The notes: a model not told the origin generated them from the letters alone. DNA of 64,000 nucleotides from Vicinamibacterales bacterium (GCA_958296065.1 CATQHX010000076.1:1-64000), one strand, 5' to 3'. Positions 16,474-25,107 are shown, numbered from the stretch's first letter. Made by a program: numbers and translations.

Positions 16474-17544
16474 TCATCCCTTCTGCTCGACGCGGCGGAC
16501 GAGCGCTTCGACGACGGCAGCGGTCATCGCATCGCCACCGAGATCGCGGGTGACGACCGTGCCCTCCGCAAGTTGCGCCTCGATCGCCCCGACAAGCGCG
16601 GCGGCCGCCTCCCCCTCTTCCAGGTGTTCGAGCATCATCGCCGCCGTCCACACCTGCGCGATCGGGTTGGCGACGCCCTGCCCCGCGATGTCGGGCGCGG
16701 AGCCGTGCACCGGTTCGAACATCGACGGCGCGGTCCGCTCCGGGTTCAGGTTGGCGCCCGGCGCGAGGCCGATGGAACCCGCGATCGCGGGACCGATATC
16801 CGAGAGGATGTCGCCGAACAGGTTGCTGGCCACGACCACGTCGAACCAGTCGGGGTGCTGCACGAAGTGCGCAGCCAGGATGTCGATGTGAAACTGGTCG
16901 GTGGTGACGTCCGGATACTCCTGCGACAGCGCGGCGAAGCGCTCGTCCCAGAACGGCATGCTGTGAATGATGCCGTTCGACTTGGTCGCGGAGGTGAGAT
17001 GCCGCGCCGGCCGGCGGCGGGCCAGCTCGAACGCGTAGCGCAGCACCCGATCGACGCCGCGGCGGGTGAACACCGCCTGCTGGACCGCCATCTCGTCGTC
17101 CATGCCGCGATACAGACGGCCGCCGATCTCCGAGTACTCCCCCTCGTTGTTCTCGCGGACGACGACGAAGTCGATCTCCTCGGGCCGGCGATCCGCCAGC
17201 GGCGAGCGGACGCCGGGCAGCAGGCGGACGGGCCGCAGGTTGATGTACTGGCCGAAGGTCCGACGGATCGGAATCAGCAGCCCCCACAAGGAGACGTGAT
17301 CGGGCACACCGGGATAGCCGACGGCGCCGAGGAAGATGGCATCGTGCGGGCGCAACTGCTCGAGTCCGTCCTCGGGCATCATCCGGCCGGTGCGCGCGTG
17401 GCGCTCGCAACCCCAGTCGAAGGGGGTCCACCGGCAGTCGAAGCCGAAGCGGCGGCCGGCCGCGTCAACCACCTGCATCGCCGCGGGCACCACCTCCTGC
17501 CCGATCCCGTCGCCGGGAATGACCGCAATCGAATAGCTCGCCAT
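16474..17544 (-). CDS. Tartrate/D-malate-type beta-decarboxylating dehydrogenase
   Basis: 356 residues of the isocitrate/isopropylmalate dehydrogenase superfamily. IAVIPGDGIGQEVVPAAMQV opens the protein, then RENNEGEYSEIGGR (substrate loop), SATKSNGIIHSMPFW, and the metal and NAD site SNLFGDILSDIGPAIAGSIGLAPGANL with EPVHGSAPDIAGQG. The YINLRP-RLLPG arginine pattern and RENNEGEYSE loop fit tartrate dehydrogenase/decarboxylase and D-malate dehydrogenase better than LeuB. ATG 17544 follows AGAGG at good spacing. It lies downstream of a CoA-transferase on the same strand, suggesting a dicarboxylic acid catabolic unit. Substrate is inferred only. Confidence 0.85.
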   Translation of the reverse strand: MASYSIAVIPGDGIGQEVVPAAMQVVDAAGRRFGFDCRWTPFDWGCERHARTGRMMPEDGLEQLRPHDAIFLGAVGYPGVPDHVSLWGLLIPIRRTFGQYINLRPVRLLPGVRSPLADRRPEEIDFVVVRENNEGEYSEIGGRLYRGMDDEMAVQQAVFTRRGVDRVLRYAFELARRRPARHLTSATKSNGIIHSMPFWDERFAALSQEYPDVTTDQFHIDILAAHFVQHPDWFDVVVASNLFGDILSDIGPAIAGSIGLAPGANLNPERTAPSMFEPVHGSAPDIAGQGVANPIAQVWTAAMMLEHLEEGEAAAALVGAIEAQLAEGTVVTRDLGGDAMTAAVVEALVRRVEQKG

Positions 17545-17587
17545 CAGGACCTCTTCCCTCTTCTCATGCCCTGGCCCGATCGACCAT

Positions 17588-17657
17588 CGGCCGGCGGCTC
17601 CGATTGCCGCCCAAGCCCGACCGGGAGTCTGCACCGTTCTGCGGCGCAGCCTCCCGG
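17588..17657 (+). repeat. Intergenic hairpin repeat, copy 3
   Basis: GGCTCCGATTGCCGCCCAAG is followed by the hairpin CCGGGAGTCTGCACC / GGCGCAGCCTCCCGG (17621-17657). It starts five bases after the CoA-transferase stop codon when read on the minus strand. Confidence 0.8.
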
Positions 17658-17661
17658 ACCA

Positions 17662-18846
17662 CTACCGTACCGCCTCGGCGGCGCGCAATGCCGTGATCTC
17701 ATCCTCTCCGAAGCCGGCCGCGGCCAGCACCTCGTCCGTGTGCTGGCCGAGCAGCGGCGCGGGACGGCCCGGTGTCAGCGGCGTGCCGGAGAGCTTGATC
17801 GGCGTCCCCAGGGTCGACAGCGAGCCCAGCGTGGGATGCCGCGTCTCGACGACCATCTCCCGCGCCCGCACCTGCGGGTCCCGCATCACCTCGCGGTAGT
17901 CGTTGATGGGCCCACACGGGATGTCGTGCGCCTCCAGTCGCTCCAGCCAGTAGTCCCGCGGCTGCTGCGAAGTAACCCGCTCGATGAGGTTCGCGAGCGC
18001 CGTCCGGTTCTCGACACGCCCGGAATCGCTCTCGAAGCGTTCGTCGCGAAGCCATTCGGGATGGCCGAGCAGCTCCGCCAGACGCCGAAAGATCCGGTCG
18101 TTGGCGGCGCCGAGGGTGATGTAACCGTCCGCGCAACGCACGGCCTGGTACGGGGCGCTCATGCGGTGTGCCGAACCGAGCGGTCCCGGCACGACGCCCT
18201 TCGAGAACAGCTCCGTCGCCTCCCATACCGACAGTGCCACGCCGGAATCGACGAGCGACGTATCGACGTGCTGCCCCTCTCCCGTCCGCGCCCGCGCGTG
18301 GAGCGCGGCCAGGATGCCGCAGGCAGCGAAGAGCCCGGCTCCCAGATCGGTCAGCGGCACCCCTACCTTCACGGGCGGGCGATCCGGCTCTCCGGTCACC
18401 GACATCAACCCCGACACGCCCTGGGCGACCAGGTCGAATCCTCCCTTGTGCGCCGCCGGTCCGGTCTGACCGTAGCCCGAGATCGACGCATAGACGAGAC
18501 GGGGATTGAGCTCGCGCAGTGCGTCGTAGCCTAGGCCGAGCCGGCCCAGCACGCCGGGGCGGTAGTTCTCGATGAACACGTCCGCGTGCGACGCCAGCCG
18601 CCGCAGCACGTCGGCTCCCCCGGGGGCCTTCAGGTCGACGACGATGCCGCGCTTCCCGCGATTGACCGCGTTGAACGACGCGCTGTCGCTGCCGCGCGCA
18701 CCGGCCATCCGACGTGAGGAGTCGCCCGCCGGCGACTCGACCTTGATCACGTCGGCACCCATGTCGCACAGTAGCATTGCGCAGAACGGACCGGCCATGA
18801 CCTGCGTGACGTCGAGCACGCGAATGTCGTGCAGCGCGCGTGTCAT
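17662..18846 (-). CDS. Family III CoA-transferase (CaiB/BaiF)
   Basis: 394 residues, full family length. It begins LHDIRVLDVTQVMAGPFCAMLLCDMGADVIKVESPAGD, the classic N-terminus. NRGKRGIVVDLK, IENYRPGVLGRLGLGYD, SGYGQTGP and GQHVDTSLVDSG, which holds the catalytic Asp, follow. These enzymes move CoA between carboxylic acids, for example formyl-, succinyl- or crotonobetainyl-CoA; the acid here is not known. It is divergent from an enoyl-CoA hydratase (47 bases between starts) and upstream of the dehydrogenase on its own strand, which together suggest a small acid-degradation locus. Confidence 0.9.
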   Translation of the reverse strand: MTRALHDIRVLDVTQVMAGPFCAMLLCDMGADVIKVESPAGDSSRRMAGARGSDSASFNAVNRGKRGIVVDLKAPGGADVLRRLASHADVFIENYRPGVLGRLGLGYDALRELNPRLVYASISGYGQTGPAAHKGGFDLVAQGVSGLMSVTGEPDRPPVKVGVPLTDLGAGLFAACGILAALHARARTGEGQHVDTSLVDSGVALSVWEATELFSKGVVPGPLGSAHRMSAPYQAVRCADGYITLGAANDRIFRRLAELLGHPEWLRDERFESDSGRVENRTALANLIERVTSQQPRDYWLERLEAHDIPCGPINDYREVMRDPQVRAREMVVETRHPTLGSLSTLGTPIKLSGTPLTPGRPAPLLGQHTDEVLAAAGFGEDEITALRAAEAVR

Positions 18847-18893
18847 CGGTCCATCATCCGCCGCGCTCCACCGCGGCCACGGAGGTGCTCACC

Positions 18894-19679
18894 TTGTCGA
18901 CCCCGCACGTCGTCCTCGATCGGGACGGCCCCATCGCCACCATCACGTTCAACCGGCCGGAGGCGCGCAACGCCATGACCTGGCCGATGTACGACGCCCT
19001 CGCGGAGCTGTGCGATACCCTGGAGGGCGACGACTCCGTAAGGGTCGTCGTACTGCGCGGGGCCGGCGGGAAAGCCTTCGTCGCCGGGACGGACATCGGG
19101 CAGTTCCTGACGTTTCGCACGGAGGAGGATGGCCTCGAGTACGAGCGCCGGCTCGACGCTGTCGTGGACCGGCTCGAACAGGTAGCCAAACCGACCATCG
19201 CCGCCATCGACGGGGCCACGACGGGTGGCGGTTGCGCCATCGCCGCCGCCTGCGACCTGCGCGTGTGCACGACCCGGTCGCGTTTCGGCGTACCCATCGC
19301 CCGCACCGTGGGGAACTGTCTCTCGGCCGCGAAACATGCCCTCTTCCTCGATCTCGTCGGTCCTGCCCGCCTCAAGGAGATGCTCTTTACCGGCCGCCTC
19401 CTGAGCGCCGCCGAGGCGGCCGCGGCCGGCTTGGTGAACCGCGTCGTGGAACCGGACGAACTCGACACCGTCGTGGGAGAATACGCGGAGACCATGGCCG
19501 CCAACGCCCCGCTGACCATCCGCGCCAGCAAGGAGATGATTCGCCGCGTACAGGCCCATCGGCGGATCGAGGCATCGCTCGGCCGCGACCTGATCGTGAG
19601 CTGCTACACGAGCGCCGACTTCCGCGAAGGTGTCCAGGCGTTCCTCGACAAGCGCCCGCCCCGCTGGACGGGCCGCTGA
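18894..19679 (+). CDS. Enoyl-CoA hydratase/isomerase family protein
   Basis: 261 residues from a TTG start, a length typical of crotonases. ITFNRPEARNAMTWPMYDAL, the oxyanion-hole segments GKAFVAGTDIGQF and AAIDGATTGGGCAIAAACDLRV, and the FGVPIARTVG core are present, as is the C-terminal ANAPLTIRASKEMIRR helix. It probably hydrates, isomerises or otherwise processes an acyl-CoA in the inner cytoplasm. TTG 18894 is chosen because GGAGG sits eight bases upstream; the GTG at 18840 overlaps the divergent CoA-transferase start and adds an unconserved leader. A functional link to the CoA-transferase is inferred from position. Confidence 0.87.
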   Translation: MSTPHVVLDRDGPIATITFNRPEARNAMTWPMYDALAELCDTLEGDDSVRVVVLRGAGGKAFVAGTDIGQFLTFRTEEDGLEYERRLDAVVDRLEQVAKPTIAAIDGATTGGGCAIAAACDLRVCTTRSRFGVPIARTVGNCLSAAKHALFLDLVGPARLKEMLFTGRLLSAAEAAAAGLVNRVVEPDELDTVVGEYAETMAANAPLTIRASKEMIRRVQAHRRIEASLGRDLIVSCYTSADFREGVQAFLDKRPPRWTGR

Positions 19680-19701
19680 GATTCTACCGTGAGGGGATGA
19701 G

Positions 19702-20988
19702 ATGACGTGCTCAATTGCCGGACACCGGCGCAACGGCGGCGGACTGACCCGAAAGGCGTTTCTCGAAGTGGCGGGCGCGGCCGCCATGGCCGCGCTGTGG
19801 CCCGGCGCGCGCGCCCACGCCCAGGCAGTGCCGGCGCGGGACGCCCGCGAGCGGGTGGCCCGGTTCGTTCGTGAATACGACAGCCAGGGCGACCATCGAA
19901 CCGGCTCCGCCGTGGATGCGGAGAGCGGCCGCTGGCTGGCCGACCGCGCCGACGATGCAGGCCTCGCCCCGGAAATCGAATGGATGGGGTTCTCCCGCAT
20001 CGACATCCAGGCCGCCTACGTCGAGGTGGGTGACCGCCGGGCCGAGGGCGTGCCGCTCTTCGACGGCGGCTTCACGGATGCCGCCGGCGTCACGGGCACC
20101 CTGAGCTCTCTCGACGGCGACGGTGCGATAGGCCTCGGCCACGTCGGCCCCCGAGCCGGTTCGGAATTCCGCTCCTATCGCCGGGACACCGCGCAGCAGG
20201 CGATCGTGACCGTGACGGGAGGTCCGGCCAACGGGGTTCCGGAAGGGCTCGCCCTGCTCAACGCACCCGACTTCAAGGATCCGTTCGGTCCGCCGGTGCT
20301 GCAGGTGGCGAGCCGGCACCGCGCCTGGCTCGCCGACGCCGCGGCAACCGGAGCGACGGCACGCGTCGTCGCCCAAGTGACCAGGCGCCCGGAGGAGGTA
20401 TTCAACGTCACTGCGACGCTGCGAGGCAGGGAGCCCTCGCAGCCGCCCGTCTTCGTCATGACGCCGCGGAGCGGATGGTGGACGTGCGCCTCGGAACGCG
20501 GCGGTGGAATTGCGGTCTGGATCGAGATGATTCGCGGCATGGCCGCGGCGCCGACGCCGCGACGCACGACGGTCTTCCTGGCGTCGACCGGTCACGAGCT
20601 CGGGCACTACGGCCTCGAGGAGTTCCTGCGCACCCGGTCGCGCCTCGTCCGAAGCGCCTTCGCCTGGATTCACCTGGGCGCGAACTTCGGCACGGCCGTC
20701 GGCGGTGCCCCCCTGCTGCAGGCATCGAACCTCGAATTGCAGGACCGCGCGACGGACGCGCTCGACCGCGCCGGCGAGGCTCCCCCCCGACGGCGTCCGA
20801 TCGGAGAGGCGCCCGCGGGAGAGGCCCGCCACATTCACGACGGAAGCGGAACGTACCTGTCCATCATCGGCGACAACGGATTGTTTCACCATCCCTGGGA
20901 TCGCTGGCCCGATGCGGTCGACGTCGACCGCATCGCCCGCTATGCTCGGGCCTTCACTCAGATCGGGCTGCAGTTGGCCAACGGTTGA
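19702..20988 (+). CDS. Tat-exported M28-like protein with degenerate metal site
   Basis: 428 residues. The N-terminus has a twin-arginine-like motif TRKAFLEVAG (Arg-Lys form) and ends in ARAHAQA, so export is likely. The region at ~235-310 follows the M28 aminopeptidase order: a strand (PPVFVMTPRSGWWTC) where the HxD ligand should be, a GGGIAVWIEMIRGM helix where the bridging Asp segment should be, and RTTVFLASTGHELGHYG (H298-E299) in place of the GAEE(L)GLLG loop. The usual zinc ligands and the general-base Glu are missing. It is likely a non-peptidase member or an altered enzyme; function is unknown. Confidence 0.65.
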   Translation: MTCSIAGHRRNGGGLTRKAFLEVAGAAAMAALWPGARAHAQAVPARDARERVARFVREYDSQGDHRTGSAVDAESGRWLADRADDAGLAPEIEWMGFSRIDIQAAYVEVGDRRAEGVPLFDGGFTDAAGVTGTLSSLDGDGAIGLGHVGPRAGSEFRSYRRDTAQQAIVTVTGGPANGVPEGLALLNAPDFKDPFGPPVLQVASRHRAWLADAAATGATARVVAQVTRRPEEVFNVTATLRGREPSQPPVFVMTPRSGWWTCASERGGGIAVWIEMIRGMAAAPTPRRTTVFLASTGHELGHYGLEEFLRTRSRLVRSAFAWIHLGANFGTAVGGAPLLQASNLELQDRATDALDRAGEAPPRRRPIGEAPAGEARHIHDGSGTYLSIIGDNGLFHHPWDRWPDAVDVDRIARYARAFTQIGLQLANG

Positions 20989-21039
20989 CCGCCCTGTCGC
21001 CGCGCACGGCGCCCGCTGCGCGGCGCTCGCTCGACAATC

Positions 21040-21109
21040 GTCGCCGACGGCTCCGCTTGCCGCCCACGTCGCCCGGGAGTCTGTGCCGCTTCTAAGGCGC
21101 CGACTCCTG
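21040..21109 (+). repeat. Intergenic hairpin repeat, copy 4
   Basis: GACGGCTCCGCTTGCCGCCC is followed by the hairpin GGGAGTCTGTGCC / GGCGCCGACTCCTG (21074-21109). The minus-strand phosphoglucose isomerase gene ends inside it and takes its last residues, ESAP, and its stop from the repeat, exactly as the comEA-like gene does at copy 1. Confidence 0.78.
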
Positions 21110-22885
21110 TACCTTCCGGGTCCCTCTCCTGGGCCGCGCCCTCGCGGCGAGGGCATTCGACACGAGCGAGGCGACCGTGGCGAGCCCGCTCCCGACGTGG
21201 CCGTCAATGTGCAGCCGCAGCCAGCGCCGCCGGCGTGCGGCAAGCACCGCGCAATCTCCGGCGGCCTGCGCATCCTCGACGGCCCCGAAGGTGAGCTCCT
21301 GGTGCGGCACCGGCACGTCCACGGCATGGCCGCAGGTGAGTATCAGAAACAGCCCGTCGGCCGGACCGCCCTTGTGGGCCTGCCCCGTGGAATGGAGGAA
21401 GCGCGGTCCGAAACCGACCGTCGTCGCCACCCGCGTCGCCGCGCGCACCCGGTGGCGCAGCTCGTCGAGGAACTGCCGATAGGGATCGCACATTTCGAGG
21501 TACGCCAGAACAGCGAAGTAGCCCCGCGGACGCAACCGGCGCAGGTGCGCCGTGACCCAATCCTGCAGCGGCGCTTCCGCACCCACCGACCGGCGCAGCG
21601 CGGCGGAGTACGGCCGTTCCACGTACGCGGAGACGACGCCGGCATCGTAGGCCAGCGCGGCTACCGGAGGCGCCGGCGCCGTACGCCCGCCCGCTGCCCC
21701 CTGGCTCGTGATGGCACGGGTCGCGACCTTGCTCGCTTCCACATCGGGTTGGTCGAAGGGATGCACGCCAAGCACGGCGCCCGCAACCGCCGTGGCGAAT
21801 TCCCAGCGAAAACACTCGGCCGCGATATCGTACCGGTCTCCTGCCCGTACCCGGACCACCGGATGGCCGGCGCGCGCCAGAGCATCGAGCGCCTCTTCGC
21901 GCCCTTCGTCCGACTCGTCGTACAGCGTGGTGGCCGCAAACACACGGTCATCGCCGTAAACGGATGAATCGTCCAGCCGCTCGCCATCCACGGGTACGAT
22001 TCCGCGTCCGTCCTTGCCCGTAGACTCGGCCAGCAGTTGCTCGACCCAGGCGCCGAATCCGTCCAGCCCGGGGGAAGTGACGAGCGTCGCCTTGTCACGA
22101 CCAGCGCGGGCGGCCAGCCCGAGCAGCAGGCCGAGCTGCACCCCGGGGTTGGCGGACGGCGGCGATTCGGGACCGCAGGCATCCGCCATGGCCCTCGCCC
22201 GGGTGAGCAACAGCCGCACGTCGAGGCCGACCAGAGCGGCCGGCGCCAGCCCGAAGTACGAGAGGGCCGAGTAGCGCCCGCCAATGCTCGCCTCGCCGTG
22301 GAACACGGCCCGGAAACCGCGCTCTGTGGCCAGGCGATCGAGCGCCGAGCCCGGATCGGTCACGGCGACGAAACGGGCCCCGGCCCCCTCGCCGCCGGTG
22401 CGCTCCCGGACACGTTCGAAAAAGTGCGCATGAAGCAGACTCGTCTCCAGCGTGGTGCCCGACTTGCTGGAGACCACGAACAGGGTGCGGTCTATGTCCA
22501 GGGTCGACTCGAATGCCCGGACCTGGGCCGGATCCGTCGAGTCGAGAACCCGCAGCTCCACCCCGCCCCCGGGTCCGAAGATCCGCTGCAACATCTCGGG
22601 ACACAAGCTCGAGCCACCCATGCCGAGCAGCGCCGCGGACACGAAGCCGTCGCGGTGGACCTGGTGCACGAACGCTTCCAGACGCCGAACCTCCGGGCCT
22701 TCCGGGTCGGGCACGTCCAGCCACCCCAGCCAGCGTCCTTCGTCACCGCCCGTCCAGACCGCCGGATCCCGCTGCCAGAGCCGTCCCACGCGTTCGTCCG
22801 CTGTCCAGGACGCTGACTCCCTCTCCAGCGCGCTCCGTAGTTCGGGCGGCGCGAGGACATCTCCCATCAGGTTCGATTCGGCCAA
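21092..22885 (-). CDS. pgi: Glucose-6-phosphate isomerase (SIS fold, Tal-Pgi type)
   Basis: 597 residues. SIS-domain phosphoglucose isomerase motifs are GMGGSSLCPEML, VVSSKSGTTLETSLLHAHFF, the IGGRYSALSYFGLAPAAL segment, HPFDQPDVEASK and the C-terminal HSTGQAHKGGP loop with the substrate His. The arrangement resembles the PGI half of bifunctional transaldolase-PGI proteins, but no transaldolase part is present. It interconverts glucose-6-phosphate and fructose-6-phosphate. The start is TTG 22885, preceded closely by GGAGGTGA. It lies 87 bases downstream of pncB on the same strand. The last residues and stop come from the hairpin repeat. Confidence 0.85.
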   Translation of the reverse strand: MAESNLMGDVLAPPELRSALERESASWTADERVGRLWQRDPAVWTGGDEGRWLGWLDVPDPEGPEVRRLEAFVHQVHRDGFVSAALLGMGGSSLCPEMLQRIFGPGGGVELRVLDSTDPAQVRAFESTLDIDRTLFVVSSKSGTTLETSLLHAHFFERVRERTGGEGAGARFVAVTDPGSALDRLATERGFRAVFHGEASIGGRYSALSYFGLAPAALVGLDVRLLLTRARAMADACGPESPPSANPGVQLGLLLGLAARAGRDKATLVTSPGLDGFGAWVEQLLAESTGKDGRGIVPVDGERLDDSSVYGDDRVFAATTLYDESDEGREEALDALARAGHPVVRVRAGDRYDIAAECFRWEFATAVAGAVLGVHPFDQPDVEASKVATRAITSQGAAGGRTAPAPPVAALAYDAGVVSAYVERPYSAALRRSVGAEAPLQDWVTAHLRRLRPRGYFAVLAYLEMCDPYRQFLDELRHRVRAATRVATTVGFGPRFLHSTGQAHKGGPADGLFLILTCGHAVDVPVPHQELTFGAVEDAQAAGDCAVLAARRRRWLRLHIDGHVGSGLATVASLVSNALAARARPRRGTRKVQESAP

Positions 22886-22972
22886 GTCACCTCCATCGAT
22901 TCCCGTTCCCGCCAGCAGCCCCGGGGGCCTCGCGTACGGACCGCGGCCGTCCCCTCCTCCACGTCCAGCCCG

Positions 22973-24319
22973 TCAGCCCGCGACCGCGTCCATGCGGCGT
23001 TTCAGCTCTGCCGTCAGACACACCAGCCCCTCGCTGACCTCTACTCGATAGCGGGCCGGCTCATCCAGCCGCAACACCTCCGCCGGCAACTCCTCGACCG
23101 CCTCGAGCGCACGCTCCCGGATCTTCCGCATCGCTGGAGCCGGGCGCACGCGCCGCCCCTCCCGCATGACCCGGCCGAGCAGTGCCCGACCGTGGCGCGG
23201 CGGCGACTCGTCTTCACGGCCAAGAACGTCGTGAGTCGCCCTGCCGGCCTCGGCAACCCGCCATACCTGCTTCACGCCGGGATAGGTCTCCTTGCCCGGA
23301 CTCAGCTTGAACACCGGCCGTGCCAATCCGGCGCGCTCCATCGCGACCAGCTTGTAGACGCCCCCGAGCGCCGGGGCGTCGGACGACGTACTCAGAGCCG
23401 TACCCACCCCGAAGACGTCGATCGGCGCCCGCCGCTCCACCAGCCCCGCGATCCGCCGCTCGTCGAGATCGCCGCTCGCGAAGATCTTCGTGCCGTCCAG
23501 TCCCGATGCGTCCAGCCTTGCCCGCACCCTTCGGCTCTCGACCAGCAGATCACCACTGTCGATACGTACACCGAACGGCGCAAGGCGCGCGGCGGCGATG
23601 CGGTCGACGGCCCGCTGGCTGTCGTAAGTGTCGATGAGAAGCACGGTCCGATCGCCGTACATCTCCAGGAATCGGGCGAATGCCTCCGTCTCGCTATCGT
23701 GGCTCATCACCCACGAATGCGCCATCGTGCCCGCCAATGGCAGACCGTACAGAAGCCCCGCCTCGACGTCCGAGGTCCCGCTGCAACCGCCGATGAACGC
23801 GGCCCGACCGGCGAGGGCGCCCGCCTCGGCGCCATGCGCGCGACGCGCGCCGAATTCGTACACCGGGCGCCCGGACGCCGCCCTGACCATGCGCGATGCA
23901 CGGCTCGCCACCGAGGTCTGGAACAACACCGTGGACAGCAGCGCCGTCTCCACAAGCTGCGCCTCGATGACGGGCGCCGTCACCCGCAGCAGCGGCTCGT
24001 GTGCGAACACCGGTTCCCCTTCCGCCACCGCCCAGACGTCGCCGGTGAAGCGAAACCCGGGCAGATAGTCGTCGAAGAACCGCACCGGGACACGCCCCAA
24101 CTGCGGCAACCGGCGCAGGTAGTCGACCTCCGGCGCCGTGAAGCGAAGCGCTTCCAGATAGGCAAGCGCCGGCTCGATCCCCGCCGCCAACAGGTATCCG
24201 CGACCCCGCGGCAGCCCGCGCACCGACAGCTCGAACGTCGCCGACCGGCCTGTTCCCGCTTCGAAATAGCCGGCCGCCATCGTCAGCTCGTACAGGTCGG
24301 TAGACAGCGCGGTCGGCAT
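22973..24319 (-). CDS. pncB: Nicotinate phosphoribosyltransferase
   Basis: 448 residues. It makes nicotinate mononucleotide from nicotinate and PRPP in the Preiss-Handler NAD salvage route. Motifs: STDLYELTMAAGYFEAG at the N-terminus; EFGARRAHGAEAG; GGCSGTSDVEAGLLYGLPLAGTMAHSW with the active-site His; LLIDTYDS; GVRIDSGDL; FASGDLDERRI; and DVFGVGTALSTSSDAPALGGVYKLV. ATG 24319 gives the standard N-terminus; the longer open frame upstream is the shadow of pncA. Its start is 21 bases from the divergent nicotinamidase start. Confidence 0.95.
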   Translation of the reverse strand: MPTALSTDLYELTMAAGYFEAGTGRSATFELSVRGLPRGRGYLLAAGIEPALAYLEALRFTAPEVDYLRRLPQLGRVPVRFFDDYLPGFRFTGDVWAVAEGEPVFAHEPLLRVTAPVIEAQLVETALLSTVLFQTSVASRASRMVRAASGRPVYEFGARRAHGAEAGALAGRAAFIGGCSGTSDVEAGLLYGLPLAGTMAHSWVMSHDSETEAFARFLEMYGDRTVLLIDTYDSQRAVDRIAAARLAPFGVRIDSGDLLVESRRVRARLDASGLDGTKIFASGDLDERRIAGLVERRAPIDVFGVGTALSTSSDAPALGGVYKLVAMERAGLARPVFKLSPGKETYPGVKQVWRVAEAGRATHDVLGREDESPPRHGRALLGRVMREGRRVRPAPAMRKIRERALEAVEELPAEVLRLDEPARYRVEVSEGLVCLTAELKRRMDAVAG

Positions 24320-24324
24320 CCCGG

Positions 24325-24335
24325 TGTAATGTACA
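24325..24335. promoter_or_regulatory. Palindrome and paired -10 boxes between pncB and pncA
   Basis: TGTA-ATG-TACA is an inverted repeat centred at 24330, the exact midpoint between the two start codons. On the plus strand TAATGT and on the minus strand TACATT can each serve as a -10 box, both ending eight bases from their ATG, which implies two leaderless mRNAs from a shared site. Confidence 0.45.
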
Positions 24336-24340
24336 GTCAA

Positions 24341-24952
24341 ATGTCGTCGGTCATCCGCACCGCGCTGCTCGTCGTCGACGTGCAGAACGACTTCTGCGCC
24401 GGTGGTGCACTGGCCGTCCCGCAAGGCGATCGCGTGGTGGATCCGATCAACCGCCTGCTCGCCGCCTCCGCCGCGGCGAGGGTGGCCATCTTCGCCACTC
24501 GCGACTGGCATCCGCTCGGGTCATCCCACTTCATGGGCCGGGGCGGACAATGGCCCGTCCACTGCGTGGCGGATACTCCCGGCGCCGCGTTTCATCCGCT
24601 GCTGCGCCTGCCGGACGCAACCGCCGTGGTCAGCAAGGGACAGGCTCTCGACAGCGACGGATACTCGGCCTTCGACGGGACGCTGCCGGCGGGCGAGACG
24701 CTCGCCGCCGCCCTCGACCAGCGCAACGTGGATCACCTGACCGTTTGCGGACTCGCTACCGACTACTGCGTGCGAGCGTCCGTGCTCGATGCACGGACAG
24801 GCGGGCTGGGAGTCTCCGTGGTGCGCGAAGCAATCGCCGCGGTCAACCTGAAGCCCGGGGACGAAACCGGGGCTCTCGAAGAGATGCGCGCTGCCGGCGC
24901 CGCCCTCGTCTCCCTCGACGAGGCGCTGGCTCTTGTCGGCGCCGGCGCATGA
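24341..24952 (+). CDS. pncA: Nicotinamidase
   Basis: 203 residues of the isochorismatase-like hydrolase fold. It hydrolyses nicotinamide to nicotinate, feeding PncB. The catalytic Asp is in LLVVDVQNDFCAGGALAVP, the metal-binding DWHP-SSHF segment follows, then VVSKGQALDSDGYSAF with the Lys, and VCGLATDYCVRASVLDA carrying the nucleophilic Cys of the Asp-Lys-Cys triad. It is divergent from pncB with only 21 bases between starts, and no ribosome site is visible. An ATG at 24329 is an alternative start but lies inside the presumed -10 box. Confidence 0.94.
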   Translation: MSSVIRTALLVVDVQNDFCAGGALAVPQGDRVVDPINRLLAASAAARVAIFATRDWHPLGSSHFMGRGGQWPVHCVADTPGAAFHPLLRLPDATAVVSKGQALDSDGYSAFDGTLPAGETLAAALDQRNVDHLTVCGLATDYCVRASVLDARTGGLGVSVVREAIAAVNLKPGDETGALEEMRAAGAALVSLDEALALVGAGA

Positions 24953-25042
24953 GCGTTCCCCTCACCGGCGCGGACCCGCGCGTCGACGCCGGCACCGCTG
25001 AGGCGGCCCGTCGCCGAAGGCCTCCGCTGCAAGACGAAGAAA

Positions 25043-25076
25043 GGCGCGCCGCCCGCATCGCTGCAGACGGCGCGCC
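25043..25076. terminator. Possible hairpin between convergent pncA and cytochrome c genes
   Basis: Two copies of the self-complementary octamer GGCGCGCC (25043-25050 and 25069-25076) can pair around an 18-base loop. It sits in the 155-base gap between two convergent genes. No T-run follows, so a terminator role is only a suggestion. Confidence 0.3.
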
Positions 25077-25107
25077 GTGAAGACCGGCTGCCGGACGTGC
25101 CGCCGGG

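Noticed and set aside
16474..17544. Calling the dehydrogenase 3-isopropylmalate dehydrogenase (leuB)
   Set aside because: The substrate loop and lack of leuA/leuCD neighbours fit tartrate/D-malate-type enzymes better, although the fold is shared.
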